Assembly (NCBI GenBank): GCA_031835245.1
Contig: JAVKOQ010000204.1
Span: forward strand, 29,717 to 93,716
DNA length: 64,000 nucleotides
Direction of reading: 5' to 3'
From: Balamuthia mandrillaris
Taxonomy: Eukaryota > Discosea > Longamoebia > Balamuthiidae
How positions within the stretch are numbered: the stretch's first letter is position 1; each line of letters begins with the position of its first letter. The position numbers were made by a program, and so were the translations under genes. Below are positions 34,901 through 46,410 of the stretch, one piece after another. The notes beneath the pieces were generated by a model that saw only the letters and a program-made list of their open reading frames with translations, did not search any database and was not told the origin of the DNA.

Positions 34901-37900
34901 AAGTGGAAAAAAGGATTGTGGGATAGTGCAATGAGATGGTTTGGTAGAGAAAGGAGACTGATAGGAGCAACAACAAGCAGGGCAAGGAAGCCATAGTGGA
35001 CGGCAGAGTTAACATCCTTGAACAAGCAGGTGGTGATAGCCCATGCTCAGTGGCTAAGAGAAGGAAAGAATGATGGAAAGGCCAGAGAGGAATTTGTGGA
35101 ACTCAGGAAAAGGTTTGTGAAGTTGTGGAGAGCCAACAAATGGGACTGGATGAAGTGGAGGAGACAAGAGAACATCAAGGAAATGCAGAAATGGATCGGC
35201 AACATGTGGAGGATAGTGGCAAAGCGTAGAGCAGAGCCCAAAGCAGTTACTGAGCACCACGGTAGCACGGCAGCCTTCAAGGAACATTGGGCAAAGCTGG
35301 AAAGGAAGGATTCTTCCATTGGGAGCTTGCATCGAGAGGAAGCAGGTCCAAAAGGACCGCCTTGGTCTGGTAGTAACTGGCTTAAGAAGGAGAGTTTTAA
35401 TCTTGCATGGAGGAAAAGATTGAGGGTGGGCAAAGCAGCTAGGGTGGACAAAATTGATGGGGAAATGATGAAGTATGGAGGTAAACGTGTACAAGATGCA
35501 ACTTGGACGCTGATCAAGGCCATTGAGAACCAAGGCATATTCCCCAAGGAGTGGAAAAAGGGGTGGTTATCCCCTTGCATAAGGCAGGAGATCCCCAGAA
35601 TCCAGCAAACTATAGAGGTATTACGTTCCTATGCAATGCAGCCAAGGTGTTTGAAGGAGCTATCTTGGTACAGTTGAACATACAGGCAAGAGAGCAAGGG
35701 TGGATAAGTAATTGCCAGGGCGGATTTAGAAAAGGAAGGGGAGTCATGGATCAGGTGTGGTGGTTGAAGAGAAGCCTGATGAAGAGAAGCAAAGAACATA
35801 CCTATATTGCTCTGTTGGATATCAGCAAGGCATATGACATGCTTAACCATGACATACTGGCAAGGACATTACGCAAAAGAGGAGCAGAAGAGGCAGCAGT
35901 GGGTATCATTACAGAGTGGTACTGTGGTATGATGAGTGTTATTTGCATGAATGGGCAGCTCTCTGAGGAATTTCTGGTGGAAAGAGGAGTTAAGCAAGGA
36001 GGAGTTTTGTCTCCATTCTTGTTCAATGTATACATTGATGTGGTGGCAAGAAAGCCACAAGCAGCAGAGGAGAAGGAAAGAGGAGATAAAGCAAGGAATG
36101 TTTGCTTGTTGTTTGCTGATGACTTGGCAGTGGTGGCCAGCAATCCGTTTGAGCTTCAGAGAAGATTGAATGTAGCAGTGGAGGCAGTGAATGCTCTGGG
36201 ACTTCAGTTCAATGCAAAGAAATCAGTGGTGCTAGTACAAGGAAAGAAGGCTCATTTTCAAGAGTGGAGACTGAAGGGGGAGGCTGTGAAACGGGTGAAG
36301 GAGGCCAAGTACCTGGGACTGTGGTTTGAAGAAAGGGGGGAATGGACAACTCATGCCAAGGAGAGGATCACCAAGGCCAAGCAAGCCCTCTACAGCCTTA
36401 GGCAGCGGGGAGCCATTGCCCAAGGCCTTGGTACACGCACTGCCCAGATTGCTGCAGAGGCTATTGTCAAGTCTACCTTGTCATATGGATTATGTATGAC
36501 AGAGCTTTCCAAATCATGGTGGAAGAAGATCGAAGCAGTGTGGAATGAGACAGCAAGAAGTGTATTGCAAGTTCATCGAAGGCCTGTGGCGGGGGTTTGT
36601 AGAGCAGAATTGGGCTGGTTGACCATCAAGGCCTACTGTGAGTTGGAAAGACAAGCAGTAATTCATCATGCTGAGAGGCAAGATGGCCACTTTGAGCTAC
36701 TTGAAGAGGTAAGCCAAGCAAGTGAAGAGGAAGGGGAGAAGAATGAAGGTGAGGGAGGTGCCGGAACGACAGTTGTTGAAAAGAAAGCCAAGAGGATGAG
36801 GGCCTTAACTCGAGTAGCCAAGATGGAGTATGCAGCTGAAGGAGAAAGAGGAACAAGAGCATGGCTATGGCATAACTTCTTGACAAATGGAAGATGTTTG
36901 GTTGGACAACAACGGAGCTTAGTGATTACCAACCCAAGGAAAGAACGTTTGATGAATGCTATTCGCTGTGGTGGACTGCCTATTGGAAAAAAGTGGGGAT
37001 CCATTCAGAAGTCTGAGGTGGATAGCAAGTGCCCTGCATGTGATGCTGAGGAAGAAACAGCAGAACACTTCCTGTTAAGGTGTCCTAACCTTTGGGAAGA
37101 TCGCTTTAGAATCTGGAGTGTGGACAATGGAAGTGAAGAACAAGTCAGAAAGCTGATTATTGAAGACTGTACAACAAAGCTCCTGTCAAGTGGAAAGAAA
37201 TGTAACAGAGCTCAAGAGATGGAACAATGTAAGCAAAGTTGTAAACGAGTCTGGAGATTATGGGCAGCAAGAGCAAGTTGGAAGCATGGAAGTTCTTCTG
37301 CATTTTTTCAGTCTTTGGAAGTAATGTAAGCAAGGAAAAGAGGAAAAAGGAAAGGGAAAGAAAAGGATAGCTAGATGATACAAAGTTGGTCTGAAATCTC
37401 ATTCAACTCCTTTCACTTGTGAATTGAGTAACAATTGGGAAGGCATTGAGGATGAGGGAGTAAGAAAAGTAAGAGTACACTATGTATGTACAAGGCTTAC
37501 TTTTTATGTATAGATTGGTGTTGCTCTCAGAGCAAATAAACTTTTTATTACTACTACTACTACAGAGATTGTTAACAAAGCGAAACAAGAGGACCACAAC
37601 AAAGGTTAAATGAAATAAGTACCTCTTATAGTGTTGTTGGATGTCAGCGATAAGCGATTTATTAAAGACGTGCAAACTAAGAGAAAGCATATTGGAGTCC
37701 AGTTTGGTTAGAAACTGAATTGAGGGAGAGACTACGGTTAGCAAGAAATTAAGTTTTTTTAAAGAAAAAAGTTCAAACGTACATGCAGAGAATGGGCTAT
37801 TTGTCTACGCAAAAGTTGCATTTGTCCGATTTTAGCAATAGTTTCTGGCGGGTTGTTTTAAAACCAAGTAAGAAATAAAACAATTACACTATTTGAAAAA

Positions 37901-40680
37901 ACATACCAAGAAACATCGGCCAAAGTAACTTTGTATTGTTCAAGGCGGTGGTATAGAGTTTGGCTGTGTTAACCGGGATGGTGGTAACGGGCGACAGTTG
38001 TTGTGTGAGCTGCTCCAAGAACGAGCTCATGTTCTTGTCCAGCGCTCTGCGGATGTTTCTCACGAATTGGTGCATCTCTTTCACAACCATGAAGCTGAAC
38101 AGCTTGTCCAAGCCAGTTACACCGAATACGCCAACGCTTCTAAGCAGTAAGTCAAATGTTCTTATGCCTACCAATTCTCTGCTCATTTCGTTGTTTATTT
38201 TTTAAAAAAAGGTTAATTGCACATCATTTGGCAAAGAGTGAATGCAGGCGATAAGAAAACATACCTTCCATCCTTGCCATACCATGCACTCATTTGGTCC
38301 AGGAACAAAGTTGTGCGATAGTGTGTGTGTGTCAATAACGCTCTTGCCAATCTTATAAAATAAAAAAATCGAAATTGAGCAAGCATAATGAGATAATTAC
38401 TTCGAAAAAGTTAAAAGAGAAACGAGAGAGTGAGCCAAATACCGTCCAATAAAGTTCACGGAACGATCCACCGGAGGAAAGCGAGGAATAGGAATGGCTT
38501 TGGATTGGTACTTGGATTGATGGTCAAAGATCTGAGTCTTGAGGAAACTGTTGCATTCCTGCTCGACGTTGTAGTTGACAATGCGGGAGAACTCTTCTTG
38601 CCAAAGCTTGAGACCATGGATCTTAACGTAATCTTGAATGTACTGAAACGAACGACTGAAGCCATCCAATTGGGAAGCCAACTGTCGAAGCTTGCTTTCA
38701 AACTCGTCGATGCTAGGGTTCTTGCTTGTGAAAATAAGTGTTCTGTCCATACTTGTTGCTAACTTCTTCACCAATTCCTACGAAGTTAAGAAACCAAACC
38801 AAGTGAGCAAGAAGCGAACAAACTAGCCAGAAAAGAAAGACACATACTCGACGAATGCCTTCCTCGAGCAACTGCTTGGGATCTATTTTGATGATACCAA
38901 CAAGAGTAGTCTCCATTGCTAGAATACCTTCCGTAAACATCGAGACGGCGTGTGTGGCTTTAGCCAGCTCGTATCTCAAATCCAATTGTGCAAAATCTTT
39001 TAATTCTACTCGTTCCTGAGATTTAAATCAATAACAAGGAGTGTCAACAAAATAGGCAACTAAAATGAGGAATGAAGCTAGAAGACAGAAGAGGGACAAG
39101 CAAAGAGAAAGGAGGAAACGTGGGGTAAAAAAGTTACCAATTTTGTGGGAAGTTCTTGAATTTTGTTGGTTTGTAGCTCTATGATTTCGTTGAGGATGAG
39201 GAACATGCTCTTGGGAATAATGGCCATGACTTTCTTCACATACGACACCAACTCGCCGGAATAAAACTCAGAGACGGAGAAGAGATCGGGGCTGTTGATT
39301 TGCACAATACGAACTAGAGGAAGCTCCATAATGGATGCCAGTTTGAGGAAAGTAGATCGCAGCTTGATAGTAGAAGATGGATCACTGCATTATCATTATG
39401 TCAAAAAATGATAAGACACAAATAAACCAAATGAGAGGAACAAAAATAAAAAATTCGAGAGAGAGAGAGAGAGAGAGAGAGAGGAACGAAATGTAACCGT
39501 TTGATGCGATCTTGCATGAGCGGGACATAATCGTTAATAATTTGCCAAGCATAAGAAATGTCAGCCACGGTACGCATGGTCACCAGGTACTGTTCCTTAA
39601 TGTTTACAATCCGCAACATTTGACCCAACAATTCTCTTGTGTCTGCCAAAAAGGTTTTTACTTGAACGCTGGCTTCAATCTGTGAATAGAAACATCATTT
39701 TATGTAAGGTACAACAAAAAAAGAAAACCGCAAAGGAAAAAGAAAAGAAAGCTATTGCCAAAAACAAAACAAAACACTGAAAAAAAAAGAATTAAAAAAT
39801 GAGGAAAAGATACTTGATGAAACTGTTCCACTTCTTCCAACGCATGAATGAGTTGCTGGATCTTTCTTCCAGCAGCAGTAGAGTCGCTGTGGTCCAGGTC
39901 TGCTATCTTTGTGGCAATATCCATGAACCACTGTTGGAGGTTCTCGTTCTTCGCAACACGAGTGAGAGGCTTCTCTCCAGAGAAGTACTCTCCCAGTTCA
40001 TTCATGCGTTCGCTGCCTTGAGCCTTGCAGTCGGTCCACATGGAGTCCTTCCGGTCCAATAAGGATTGGAAGAGATTCTTCAGTACGTACTCGAATTGAG
40101 CTGTGTTGAGCAGGAGGAGAAGCACGGAACTGGCGTTGAAGGAAGGGGTTATGATCTCTGCCAGTTTTTTGTTCTTGGCGGTGGCATCTTTTGACTAACA
40201 GTTAAAGAAACAACGCAAACTTACAAAAATAACAAGATACAACAACAAAAAAGAAAGTAGGAAAAAAGGATACGAAGCATTAACCAGCGAAGAGCAACAT
40301 TGCACTGCCGGAGGCAGTTCATCAACTTCGAATGGTTTTCCAATACATAATCATCCACTAAGATACCCTGTTCATTATTTGAAAGTGAGAAACAAAAATC
40401 ACATCGACAAGAAAGAAAATAAATACCTCAGTAAGATATCCAGCGATTTCGTTAAGTAGCTTAGGAACACGTTCCGTGTGACGAGAGAGCAAGTTCTTGA
40501 TGTTGGGAATGCTTAACGTGTTGGCCAATGCAGCCTTGGCGGCTGGATAGATGTCCCAGTCCACTGAGAGATCTGCTGTATAACCCAAATAGTAGGAAAT
40601 GACCCAATTGTCTGAAAAGTGTTTGTCCACTATCTCTCTCATCATTGACTAATACATGATAGTTAAGCAAATTATCTTAA

Positions 40681-40720
<40 letters not shown>

Positions 40721-41951
40721 AACTGAGTACATACTTGTTCTTTGGCAAGAATGTGTGGAGCGAACCAAAGAAGGATGTAAAGCATGGCACCTTGGTTGGC
40801 TAATGCTGTGCTGCGGTGCTCAGGAAGAGGATAGCATTGCATTTGACTATAAATGTCATCCGCTCTTAGCCGTCCGATGATCATTTCTATTACTGTTTGT
40901 GGCAATGGATACCTTACAAAAACATACACAACGAAAGAGTGAGATCATGAAATCTGTTTTTATAAAAAAAAACTAAGAACATGAAGAAGAAAGGTACCTG
41001 GCAAAGTATTTTACGGGATAGTCAGCAGGTTTGCGGTTCTCTCTGGCTGAATAGCCAGTAGTACGACAGAGCTTGCACACTTCATCCAGAAGCGGTACTT
41101 CGGCGTGGCCCTAATGGTGATTTACTTTTCATCAACACCAGCTACAAGCAGAAGAGAAGAGAAGAGAGGGGAGAGAGAGAGAGAGAGAGAGAGAGAGCAA
41201 AGAGCATCGAGCTTGAAAAAAAACAAGAGGGAACAAAAGAAGAGCAAACCTTATAGCGAAGGTAAGACATTAACAGCCGCTCGCGAACAACACCCTCAAT
41301 ACGGCGGTCCATAAGAGTAAGCATAACACCGTACAGGTAAACCGCCTCCGCCATCAATTGTTGTCCATCTTGATTCAACAAAACGCTCTGAAGGTGAAAC
41401 GTCGATCAGCAAAAAAAAACAAACAAACAAACAAACAAACAAAAAAAACACAAAAACAAATAACAAAATTAAAACGAGGAGGGAAAGCAAGGAGCAAGTA
41501 CCTCGGGCGTTTGTTGGATGAAGACACCACCCTCCAAGTCCTCAATGTACTTTGTGAAGTCGGTCAAGTACTTGTAAATGCTCTCAAAGAGGAGGTAGAA
41601 GCGAGTGAGGATCTCCATGTGGGCCTCCTTGAAGCTCTCGTCCAAGTCCCTCAGCTCGTCCGAGGTCTCGATGCGCGTCTCATAGAGCTCGTACTTCTTC
41701 AAGTAGCTAAAGTCGAATATGATCTCGGTATAAAGCTTCGGATTCAGGTTGATCTTGGAGGAGGAGGAGAGCAGAGAGGAGGAAGAGGAGGAGGAGGAGG
41801 AAGATTTGCCCTCGCTGGGATCCACAAAGATGGGAGGCACGTTGTCGGCCAGTCGCAAGAGCTCGGCCACGATGGCATTGCCTCGGCTGACCAAGCGAAG
41901 CAAGTTTTGGCCGGCGGCACTGGCCGGCGAAAGAAAGTCATCGGAAGCCAT
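31958..41951 (-). CDS. washc5: WASH complex subunit strumpellin (WASHC5)
   Basis: About 18 exons. First exon 41951-41502 ([60 protein letters not shown]); others near 41390-41250, 41111-40998, 40915-40736, 40649-40427, 40370-40275, 40200-39813, 39680-39499, 39386-39138, 39015-38850, 38778-38445, 38350-38266, 38190-37907, 37845-37785, 37725-37622, 32647-32455, 32345-32180 and 32098-31958 ([16 protein letters not shown]). Strumpellin is the large helical scaffold of the WASH complex, which drives Arp2/3 actin patches on endosomes for sorting. The order, length (near 1,150 residues) and C-terminus match the family. The intron between the 37622 and 32647 boundaries carries a LINE in antisense; without it the intron would be about 70 bp. 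A palindromic element sits at 42074-42093. Confidence 0.92.
32657..32670 (+). repeat. Target-site duplication, 5' copy
   Basis: TACAGAGATTGTTA directly before the LINE, identical to 37561-37574. The leading TAC of the 3' copy could instead belong to the element's TAC-repeat tail, so the true duplication is 11-14 bp. Confidence 0.85.
32690..34028 (+). pseudogene. LINE ORF1 (putative nucleic-acid-binding protein)
   Basis: ATG at 32690. Basic N-terminus ([20 protein letters not shown]), a charged middle, a helical stretch ([20 protein letters not shown]), and a C-terminal block ([40 protein letters not shown]) that might be an RRM-like fold. The main frame stops at 33959-33961, but around 33890 another frame takes over with [20 protein letters not shown] and ends with TGA at 34026-34028, overlapping the ORF2 ATG. 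The second ending looks original; a small indel near the AAAAGGAGG run would explain the switch. No zinc knuckle was seen. Confidence 0.7.
34025..37329 (+). pseudogene. LINE ORF2: APE endonuclease, reverse transcriptase and CCHC-like motif
   Basis: The endonuclease spans about 34025-34730 ([40 protein letters not shown]). The linker runs 34750-35560. RT blocks include [63 protein letters not shown], the catalytic FADDLAV and YLGLWFEE. Near the end [18 protein letters not shown] gives a C-x2-C-x8-H-x4-C motif as in many LINEs. Breaks: TGA at 34748-34750 and TAG at about 34987-34989, both just before a TGG codon and each explained by one G-to-A change in a Trp codon; and a one-base shift near the A/G run at 35555-35570. 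Stop at 37327-37329. Confidence 0.9.
37561..37574 (+). repeat. Target-site duplication, 3' copy
   Basis: TACAGAGATTGTTA directly after the (TAC)n tail of the LINE; identical to 32657-32670. Confidence 0.85.
39458..39482 (+). repeat. (GA)n microsatellites in washc5 introns
   Basis: One of three in this gene; others at 40682-40718 and 41170-41198. All read CT on the washc5 sense strand. Confidence 0.85.
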
Positions 41952-42073
41952 GGTCTCCTCTCTCTCTCTTTCTTTTCCTTCTTCTTCTGCTACTTCTTTT
42001 CCGCCACGTTTTCTTTTTTTCTGCTTTTTTAGCGTCAAACTCGTAGCTCACTTCTTTCCAATCTAATAGTTTG

Positions 42074-42120
42074 TTTTCATGTCGACACATGAATATGATC
42101 ATGTCGTCATGTAGTCGACA
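42074..42120 (-). promoter_or_regulatory. Palindromic GTCGAC elements upstream of washc5
   Basis: TTTTCATGTCGACACATGAA at 42074-42093 has 7-base arms TTCATGT/ACATGAA around CGAC. Directly after it come ATCATGTCGTCATG (42098-42111) and a further GTCGAC near 42114-42119. The cluster is 123-170 bp upstream of the washc5 ATG and only 40 bp past the stop of the DUF1295 gene. Confidence 0.45.
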
Positions 42121-42157
42121 GTGATGCACAGGCTTTGTTGAGAGGAAGGAGAGAGGA

Positions 42158-43520
42158 TTAAGCTTGACGGGGGAACCAAGGGAAGAACATGCTGGTTTGT
42201 TGCTGGTAACGCGCGTACTCTGCGCCTCGATGGGTGAGGGAGCCTTGCTCCGTCAACGGCACGCCGGTGAAGTGAACCAGGAAGTAGTAGGCCAGCAAGG
42301 GAATGCCGCAAAGAATGCTCTTGTCCGTTGTGGTGCGGGCAGAGGGCCAAGCAAAGATGGCGTAGGCCACCCATATCATGAACTCAAAGAAGTAATTGGG
42401 ATGTCTTTTAAAGAGACAGGAGAAAAAGGAGTGTAGAGTTGGTTAGTAAGAAGCTTGCAATTTTGTCCCTTTCACTCAGCTCTCTTTCTTTTGCTCTCCT
42501 CGCTCCTCTGCTTCTCATTCACTCCTCTCTTGCTGTTCTTCTTCTCCATCTTTTTTGCTAAGCGATTCTTACCTGGAATACTTCCACAACCCTACGTTGC
42601 AAACACGGCCCTTGTTAGGGTTCCTGCTTGCCTTCCATTTGGCCAGCTGCACATCTGCCACGTTCTCCATGTAAAAGCTAAATGCCCACAATGCCGCTCC
42701 CAACACCTCCATCCAATGCAACCGTCCTCCGAACAGACCACCACTTCCTCTGCTGCTGTCCCCAGTGGAGCCGTTATCATTGTTGCAAGCCAAATAGCTG
42801 GGCAACAGCATCATCAAAAGGTTGGACAAGCTTTGAGCCTGATAGAAGAAGAAAAAGTTGAGGGCATGGCTGCGCAGGCCCAACCAACCCTCCCCTCGGC
42901 TCCATCGTTGCCGCCACAGGTCCCAACGCTTGTCCTCCCCATGGTGCCTGGTCCGCAGGATCCAGCCGTAGTTGAAGCGAAGACCGCAGAGGAGGTACAT
43001 GGCGGTGATTAGGGCGCGGCGCAGCGGAGGAGCCGTCCCTGTGAGACCGTTAGTAAGGGCGATGGCGGAGAAGCCGGAAGGCCAGGCCCAATCCACCAAC
43101 CCTCCGTTTTGCAGAGGCTTTTTCAAAAAAGAATTTTAAAAAAACAATGAAGACGAAGCTGAAAGTCAGGTGCAATGTTGAAACAGGAAAAAACTGAAAA
43201 AAATGTAACAGCTGAAAGAAGAAAAAAAAAAGATGATGACTATCAAAAGCCATGGAGATGGGTATCAGCCCTAGATGTGTGTATTGTACCTTGATGAGCA
43301 ACCATGCCGCTACGAAATAGGCGGAGTGGAAGGCCGCAATGGTAGGGAACAAAGGGGAGGCGAACCACTCGGAGCCCGTCTTCACGCCCACCTGATGAAT
43401 GCCGTCACGCAAACTCGACCATGCTCCTCCCATATTCTCTGTTTCTTCTTTTTGGTTTTTGGTTTCCTTTCCTTGCTTGGATGACGAAAAAGAACTCGAA
43501 ATGTCCAAAATTTTCAGCAT
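42158..43520 (-). CDS. DUF1295 / steroid 5-alpha-reductase-like membrane enzyme
   Basis: Exons 43520-43290, 43113-42573 and 42404-42158. ATG 43433 (MGGAWSS) is an alternative start. The family signature is present: DWAWPSGFSAIAL, a GEDKRWDLWR motif, a middle helix ending in an ADVQLAKWKA-type segment, then HPNYFFEFMIWVAYAIFAWP and a C-terminal GVPLTEQGSLTHRGAEYARY. Several hydrophobic segments indicate a polytopic ER membrane protein. Related enzymes reduce steroid or lipid double bonds with NADPH, or methylate lipids; the conserved C-terminus binds the cofactor. The exact substrate here is unknown. Its 3' end abuts the washc5 5' region. Confidence 0.75.
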
Positions 43521-43688
43521 TTTTTCAAAAAAATCGAATTTTCGAATTCACTCAATTTTTGTCGTAAAAAACAGAAACAATTCTTCAATATTGAGCTTTA
43601 ATTCGATATATTAAGAAACATCACCGATAATTGAACGTAATACAAAAGACAGAAAAACAGAGAAGACCGTTCGTGTTGCTGTAACAGA

Positions 43689-44475
43689 ATGGACCGCGTT
43701 CAAAAGATGGTGGCCAGACAGAAGGAGAGGGAGGAGGCCATGCGCAAGAAAGAGGAGGAGCGCCTCAGGCAGGAGGAGGAAAAGAAGAACCAACCCCTTA
43801 GGCCCTCCCAAATGATCAACGACCAAGCCACCGGCGCCCGCGCCGAGCAGGAGAGCGCCTACCAAAGGGAGCTAGAGCAGAAGCGGCTGGCCGCGGAGGA
43901 GAGAAGGAAGAGAGAGGAGGAGGAGATCCAGAGGAGGGCGGAGGAGCGCAAGGCCAAGCTCCTGGCGGGAGAGGACATCTCGGAGGACGACTGGAAGACC
44001 AAAGCGGACCGGGAGAGGAGGCAGAAGGAGCAGGAGAACGACAAGAAGTGGAGGGAGATCCACGCCAAGGCCAACCAGAACATGAAGGTGGCGGCGGCCA
44101 ATGCGGAGAAGAAAGCGGCCGAACGAGGGGGGAGCGCCGGAGGTGCTGCCGCGGTGGACATACCTCCTGAGTTCAAGAACATGCCCGAGATCCCTTGCAT
44201 TTGTATGTACATACAAGAACGAGAGAACGAGGGAGAGCAAGCTACGAGAGAAGTCAAAAGTGAAAGAGAGACGCAGAGATAAAGACCGAGAGCAGAGCCA
44301 AATACAGAGAGCATAGAGGTGCTAATCGTTAAGACTAACACCAAAAAAAAAAATAATACAAGGGGGATGCAAATGCACAGGCTTTCAACCAGCTGCGGCA
44401 GAGGTACGAGGCACCGTCCCCACCTGCAAGATCTGCAACCATGCCAAGTCCATGCACCACATCTCTTCCAAATAA
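43689..44475 (+). CDS. Small coiled-coil protein with C-terminal Cys/His motif
   Basis: Exons 43689-44201 and about 44371-44475 join as ICI|C. Residues 1 to about 150 form a highly charged helix (KEREEAMRKKEEERLRQEEE, ERRKREEEEIQRRAEERKAK), then an Ala/Gly-rich hinge and IPPEFKNMPEIPCIC, and the end FQPAAAEVRGTVPTCKICNH followed by AKSMHHISSK. Cys pairs C-x-C and C-x2-C with His residues suggest a small zinc site. No family recognised. Base composition of the first exon is strongly GC-rich and clean of stops, supporting coding. It may be a nucleic-acid or ribosome-associated factor, but that is a guess. Confidence 0.6.
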
Positions 44476-44545
44476 CTGTTTCCTTTCTTTTGTAATCTTC
44501 TTTTTTTTTTTTTGAGTTTATTTCTTTCGTTCTTTTGCTTTCCGT

Positions 44546-45150
44546 TTAGAATGAGTTGATGGCTTGTGTCAACCTAGGAATGGTCTTGGAGGCCACCACA
44601 GCAGAGGGGTCCAGAGCAAGGGCCTGCCTCATGTCCTCCAACGCGTTCTTGTACTTTTCGAGGAACTCGTAGGCCAGGCCGCGGCGGATCAGCGCCTTGG
44701 CCGAGGGTTTGACCTTGATAGCCTCAGAGCAGTCAGCCACCACCTGGACGTGGTCCTGCAGCTGGGCGTAGCATGTCGCACGGTTGGTGTAAAAAACGGC
44801 CTTCTCCTCCTCGTTTGTCGACAATTCAATGGCCCTGGTGATAAAGAGAAGAAGCAGAGAAGCAGAATAGCAGAGGAGAAAGAGAGATGTTAGAGAGAGA
44901 AAAAGGAAGTCGACACAAAAGGCGTGTTGACAGAAATGAAAAGCAAGAGAAGCAAAAAAAAAAAGTAAAAGAGAAAGAGGGTGGAAGGAGGTACTTTGTG
45001 TATTTGGCGATGGCAGCCTCGTAGTTGGACTGTCGGAAGAACAAGTTGCCCTCCTCCTTGGCGATCATGGCTGGCGACAGTGGGTTCTGTGTGCAGAAGG
45101 CCCAACATCGATGTACACTGTGATTAATAATAATAGAAATGGAAGCCAAA

Positions 45151-45194
<44 letters not shown>

Positions 45195-45769
45195 TACATG
45201 AAGTAGACACAAACAGAGAGAGGGAGGAAATACATACGCCATCATCGTCAAACCTCTTAACTGTGTTTCTCAACTCTCTCTCTGCCTCCTCGATCTTCTT
45301 CTGCAAGTCTTGGTTATCGGGATCTACCTGGAGACCTTGTTTAAGCGCGTTCACAGCCTCCTGGTGGCGATCCAAAGCGGTCAGGGCAGCGCCTTTTCGG
45401 TAGTAACCCTGTATTTCAAAAGCACGAAAGTGAGTAGTTGCACAACAGCAAGCGTAGAGAAAACAGAAGAGAGAAGAACGAAAAAGAGAAAAAGAAGAGG
45501 AGAAGAGAGAAGCAGTGTTCAAAAGTTAAAGCGTTCTTTCAAACCTTGACCCAGTCCGGTTTGAGCTTAATGCACTCGTCGGCGTCTTTCAAGGCCTCTT
45601 CGAACTTGTTGACGCCCATGTAGGCGGCGCTGCGGTTGGAGAAGAAGGTGGAGTCGGTGGCGTCGTACTTGATGGCTTTTGTGTACCACTCAATGGCCTC
45701 CTTGAACTGGTTGTTCATGAAGTACTTGTTGCCCTTGCTCTTGGCTTCTGCTGCTTTCTTCTTCGACAT
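44546..45769 (-). CDS. STI1/HOP-like TPR co-chaperone
   Basis: Exons 45769-45545, 45408-45238, 45117-44995 and 44834-44546 join in phase. Two TPR blocks. The first (KSKGNKYFMNNQFKEAIEWY, FFSNRSAAYMGVNKFEEALK, GYYRKGAALTALDRHQEAVN) matches the Hsp70/Hsp90 C-terminus-binding TPR type of STI1. The second (IAKEEGNLFFRQSNYEAAIA, FYTNRATCYAQLQDHVQVVA, KALIRRGLAYEFLEKYKNAL) is a similar three-helix-pair unit. K-x3-N and N residues of the carboxylate clamp (GNKYF..N, SNRSAAY) are visible. At about 270 residues it is shorter than HOP, lacking DP domains, so it may resemble DNAJC7-, TTC- or UNC45-type adaptors. Cytosolic. TTTTCACGTCACGAAAA at 46061-46077 lies upstream. Confidence 0.8.
45156..45190 (+). 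repeat. (GA)n in STI1-like intron
   Basis: CT on the sense strand, inside the 45237-45118 intron. Confidence 0.85.
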
Positions 45770-46060
45770 CTTGCTTGCTACGGATTGGAGAGAGAGGGAA
45801 AAAGCCGCGAGTTAAAATTTTCTTTTTTCTCTCTGTCGTAACAAAAAAAGCAACCACACTACGAGCGAGTGAGAGAGAGAGAGAGAGAGAACAAACCTTT
45901 TGTTGTTTGAGAGAGAAGGAAGAACCAAAAAAAAAACCGCTGGGGACGAAAGATTTGGAGATAGCCGGAGAGGAGGAGTTCTAGTGAGCACGCTGCTGTC
46001 AACGAAATGAACACACACAAGCGGGGGTAAAAAACAGAACGTATTGGGATTTTTTTTTCT

Positions 46061-46077
46061 TTTTCACGTCACGAAAA
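46061..46077 (-). promoter_or_regulatory. TTTTCACGTCACGAAAA element upstream of the STI1-like gene
   Basis: Resembles the TTTCRTG...CAYGAAA element, 290 bp upstream of the start at 45769. Another (GA)n at 45869-45891 lies between them, so the 5' UTR may contain an intron. Confidence 0.3.
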
Positions 46078-46410
46078 GGCCGTAAAAACAATGGGGTTGA
46101 GTGCGCCACTGTCAATTGTCTCGATGCAACACGGCGAATGGGAAGGGGTAACGCGAGACAGTTTTCGGTCTGCCGGAATAGCCCTTGCCCCTCCACGGAG
46201 TTTTGAAGGTTGCCTTGAAATTATTGACAAGAACTGGGCCCATTCTTTGTTTTTCGATATTTCCTTGAAATCTCGTTTATTCACGGGTTCGACACCAACC
46301 CTATCACGTTTTTTTTTTGTTTTTTGTTTGTGTATTTTTTTTTTGTTTCTTTTCTACTTTGGTGGGCGTTTGTACAAGCGATAACTTTACTATACGACAG
46401 GCAAGAAAGG

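Larger units (their letters stand above)
32671..37560 (+). mobile_element. Near-full-length non-LTR retrotransposon (LINE) with two ORFs, inserted antisense in a washc5 intron
   Basis: About 4.9 kb, flanked by a 14 bp target-site duplication. It has almost no 5' leader: ORF1 starts 20 bases in. ORF2 encodes an APE-type endonuclease, reverse transcriptase and a C-terminal Cys/His motif. The 3' end holds AATAAA near 37535 and a (TAC)n tail instead of poly(A). This layout suits the I/Jockey/Tad-like LINE groups; exact clade needs a tree. ORF1 has one apparent frameshift and ORF2 two in-frame stops and one frameshift, so this copy is dead, but few changes and a perfect duplication suggest a fairly recent insertion. 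Confidence 0.9.

Noticed and set aside
34748-34990. Possible stop-codon reassignment suggested by TGA and TAG in ORF2
   Set aside because: Host genes in the window use all three stops normally, so these are mutations in a dead LINE copy.
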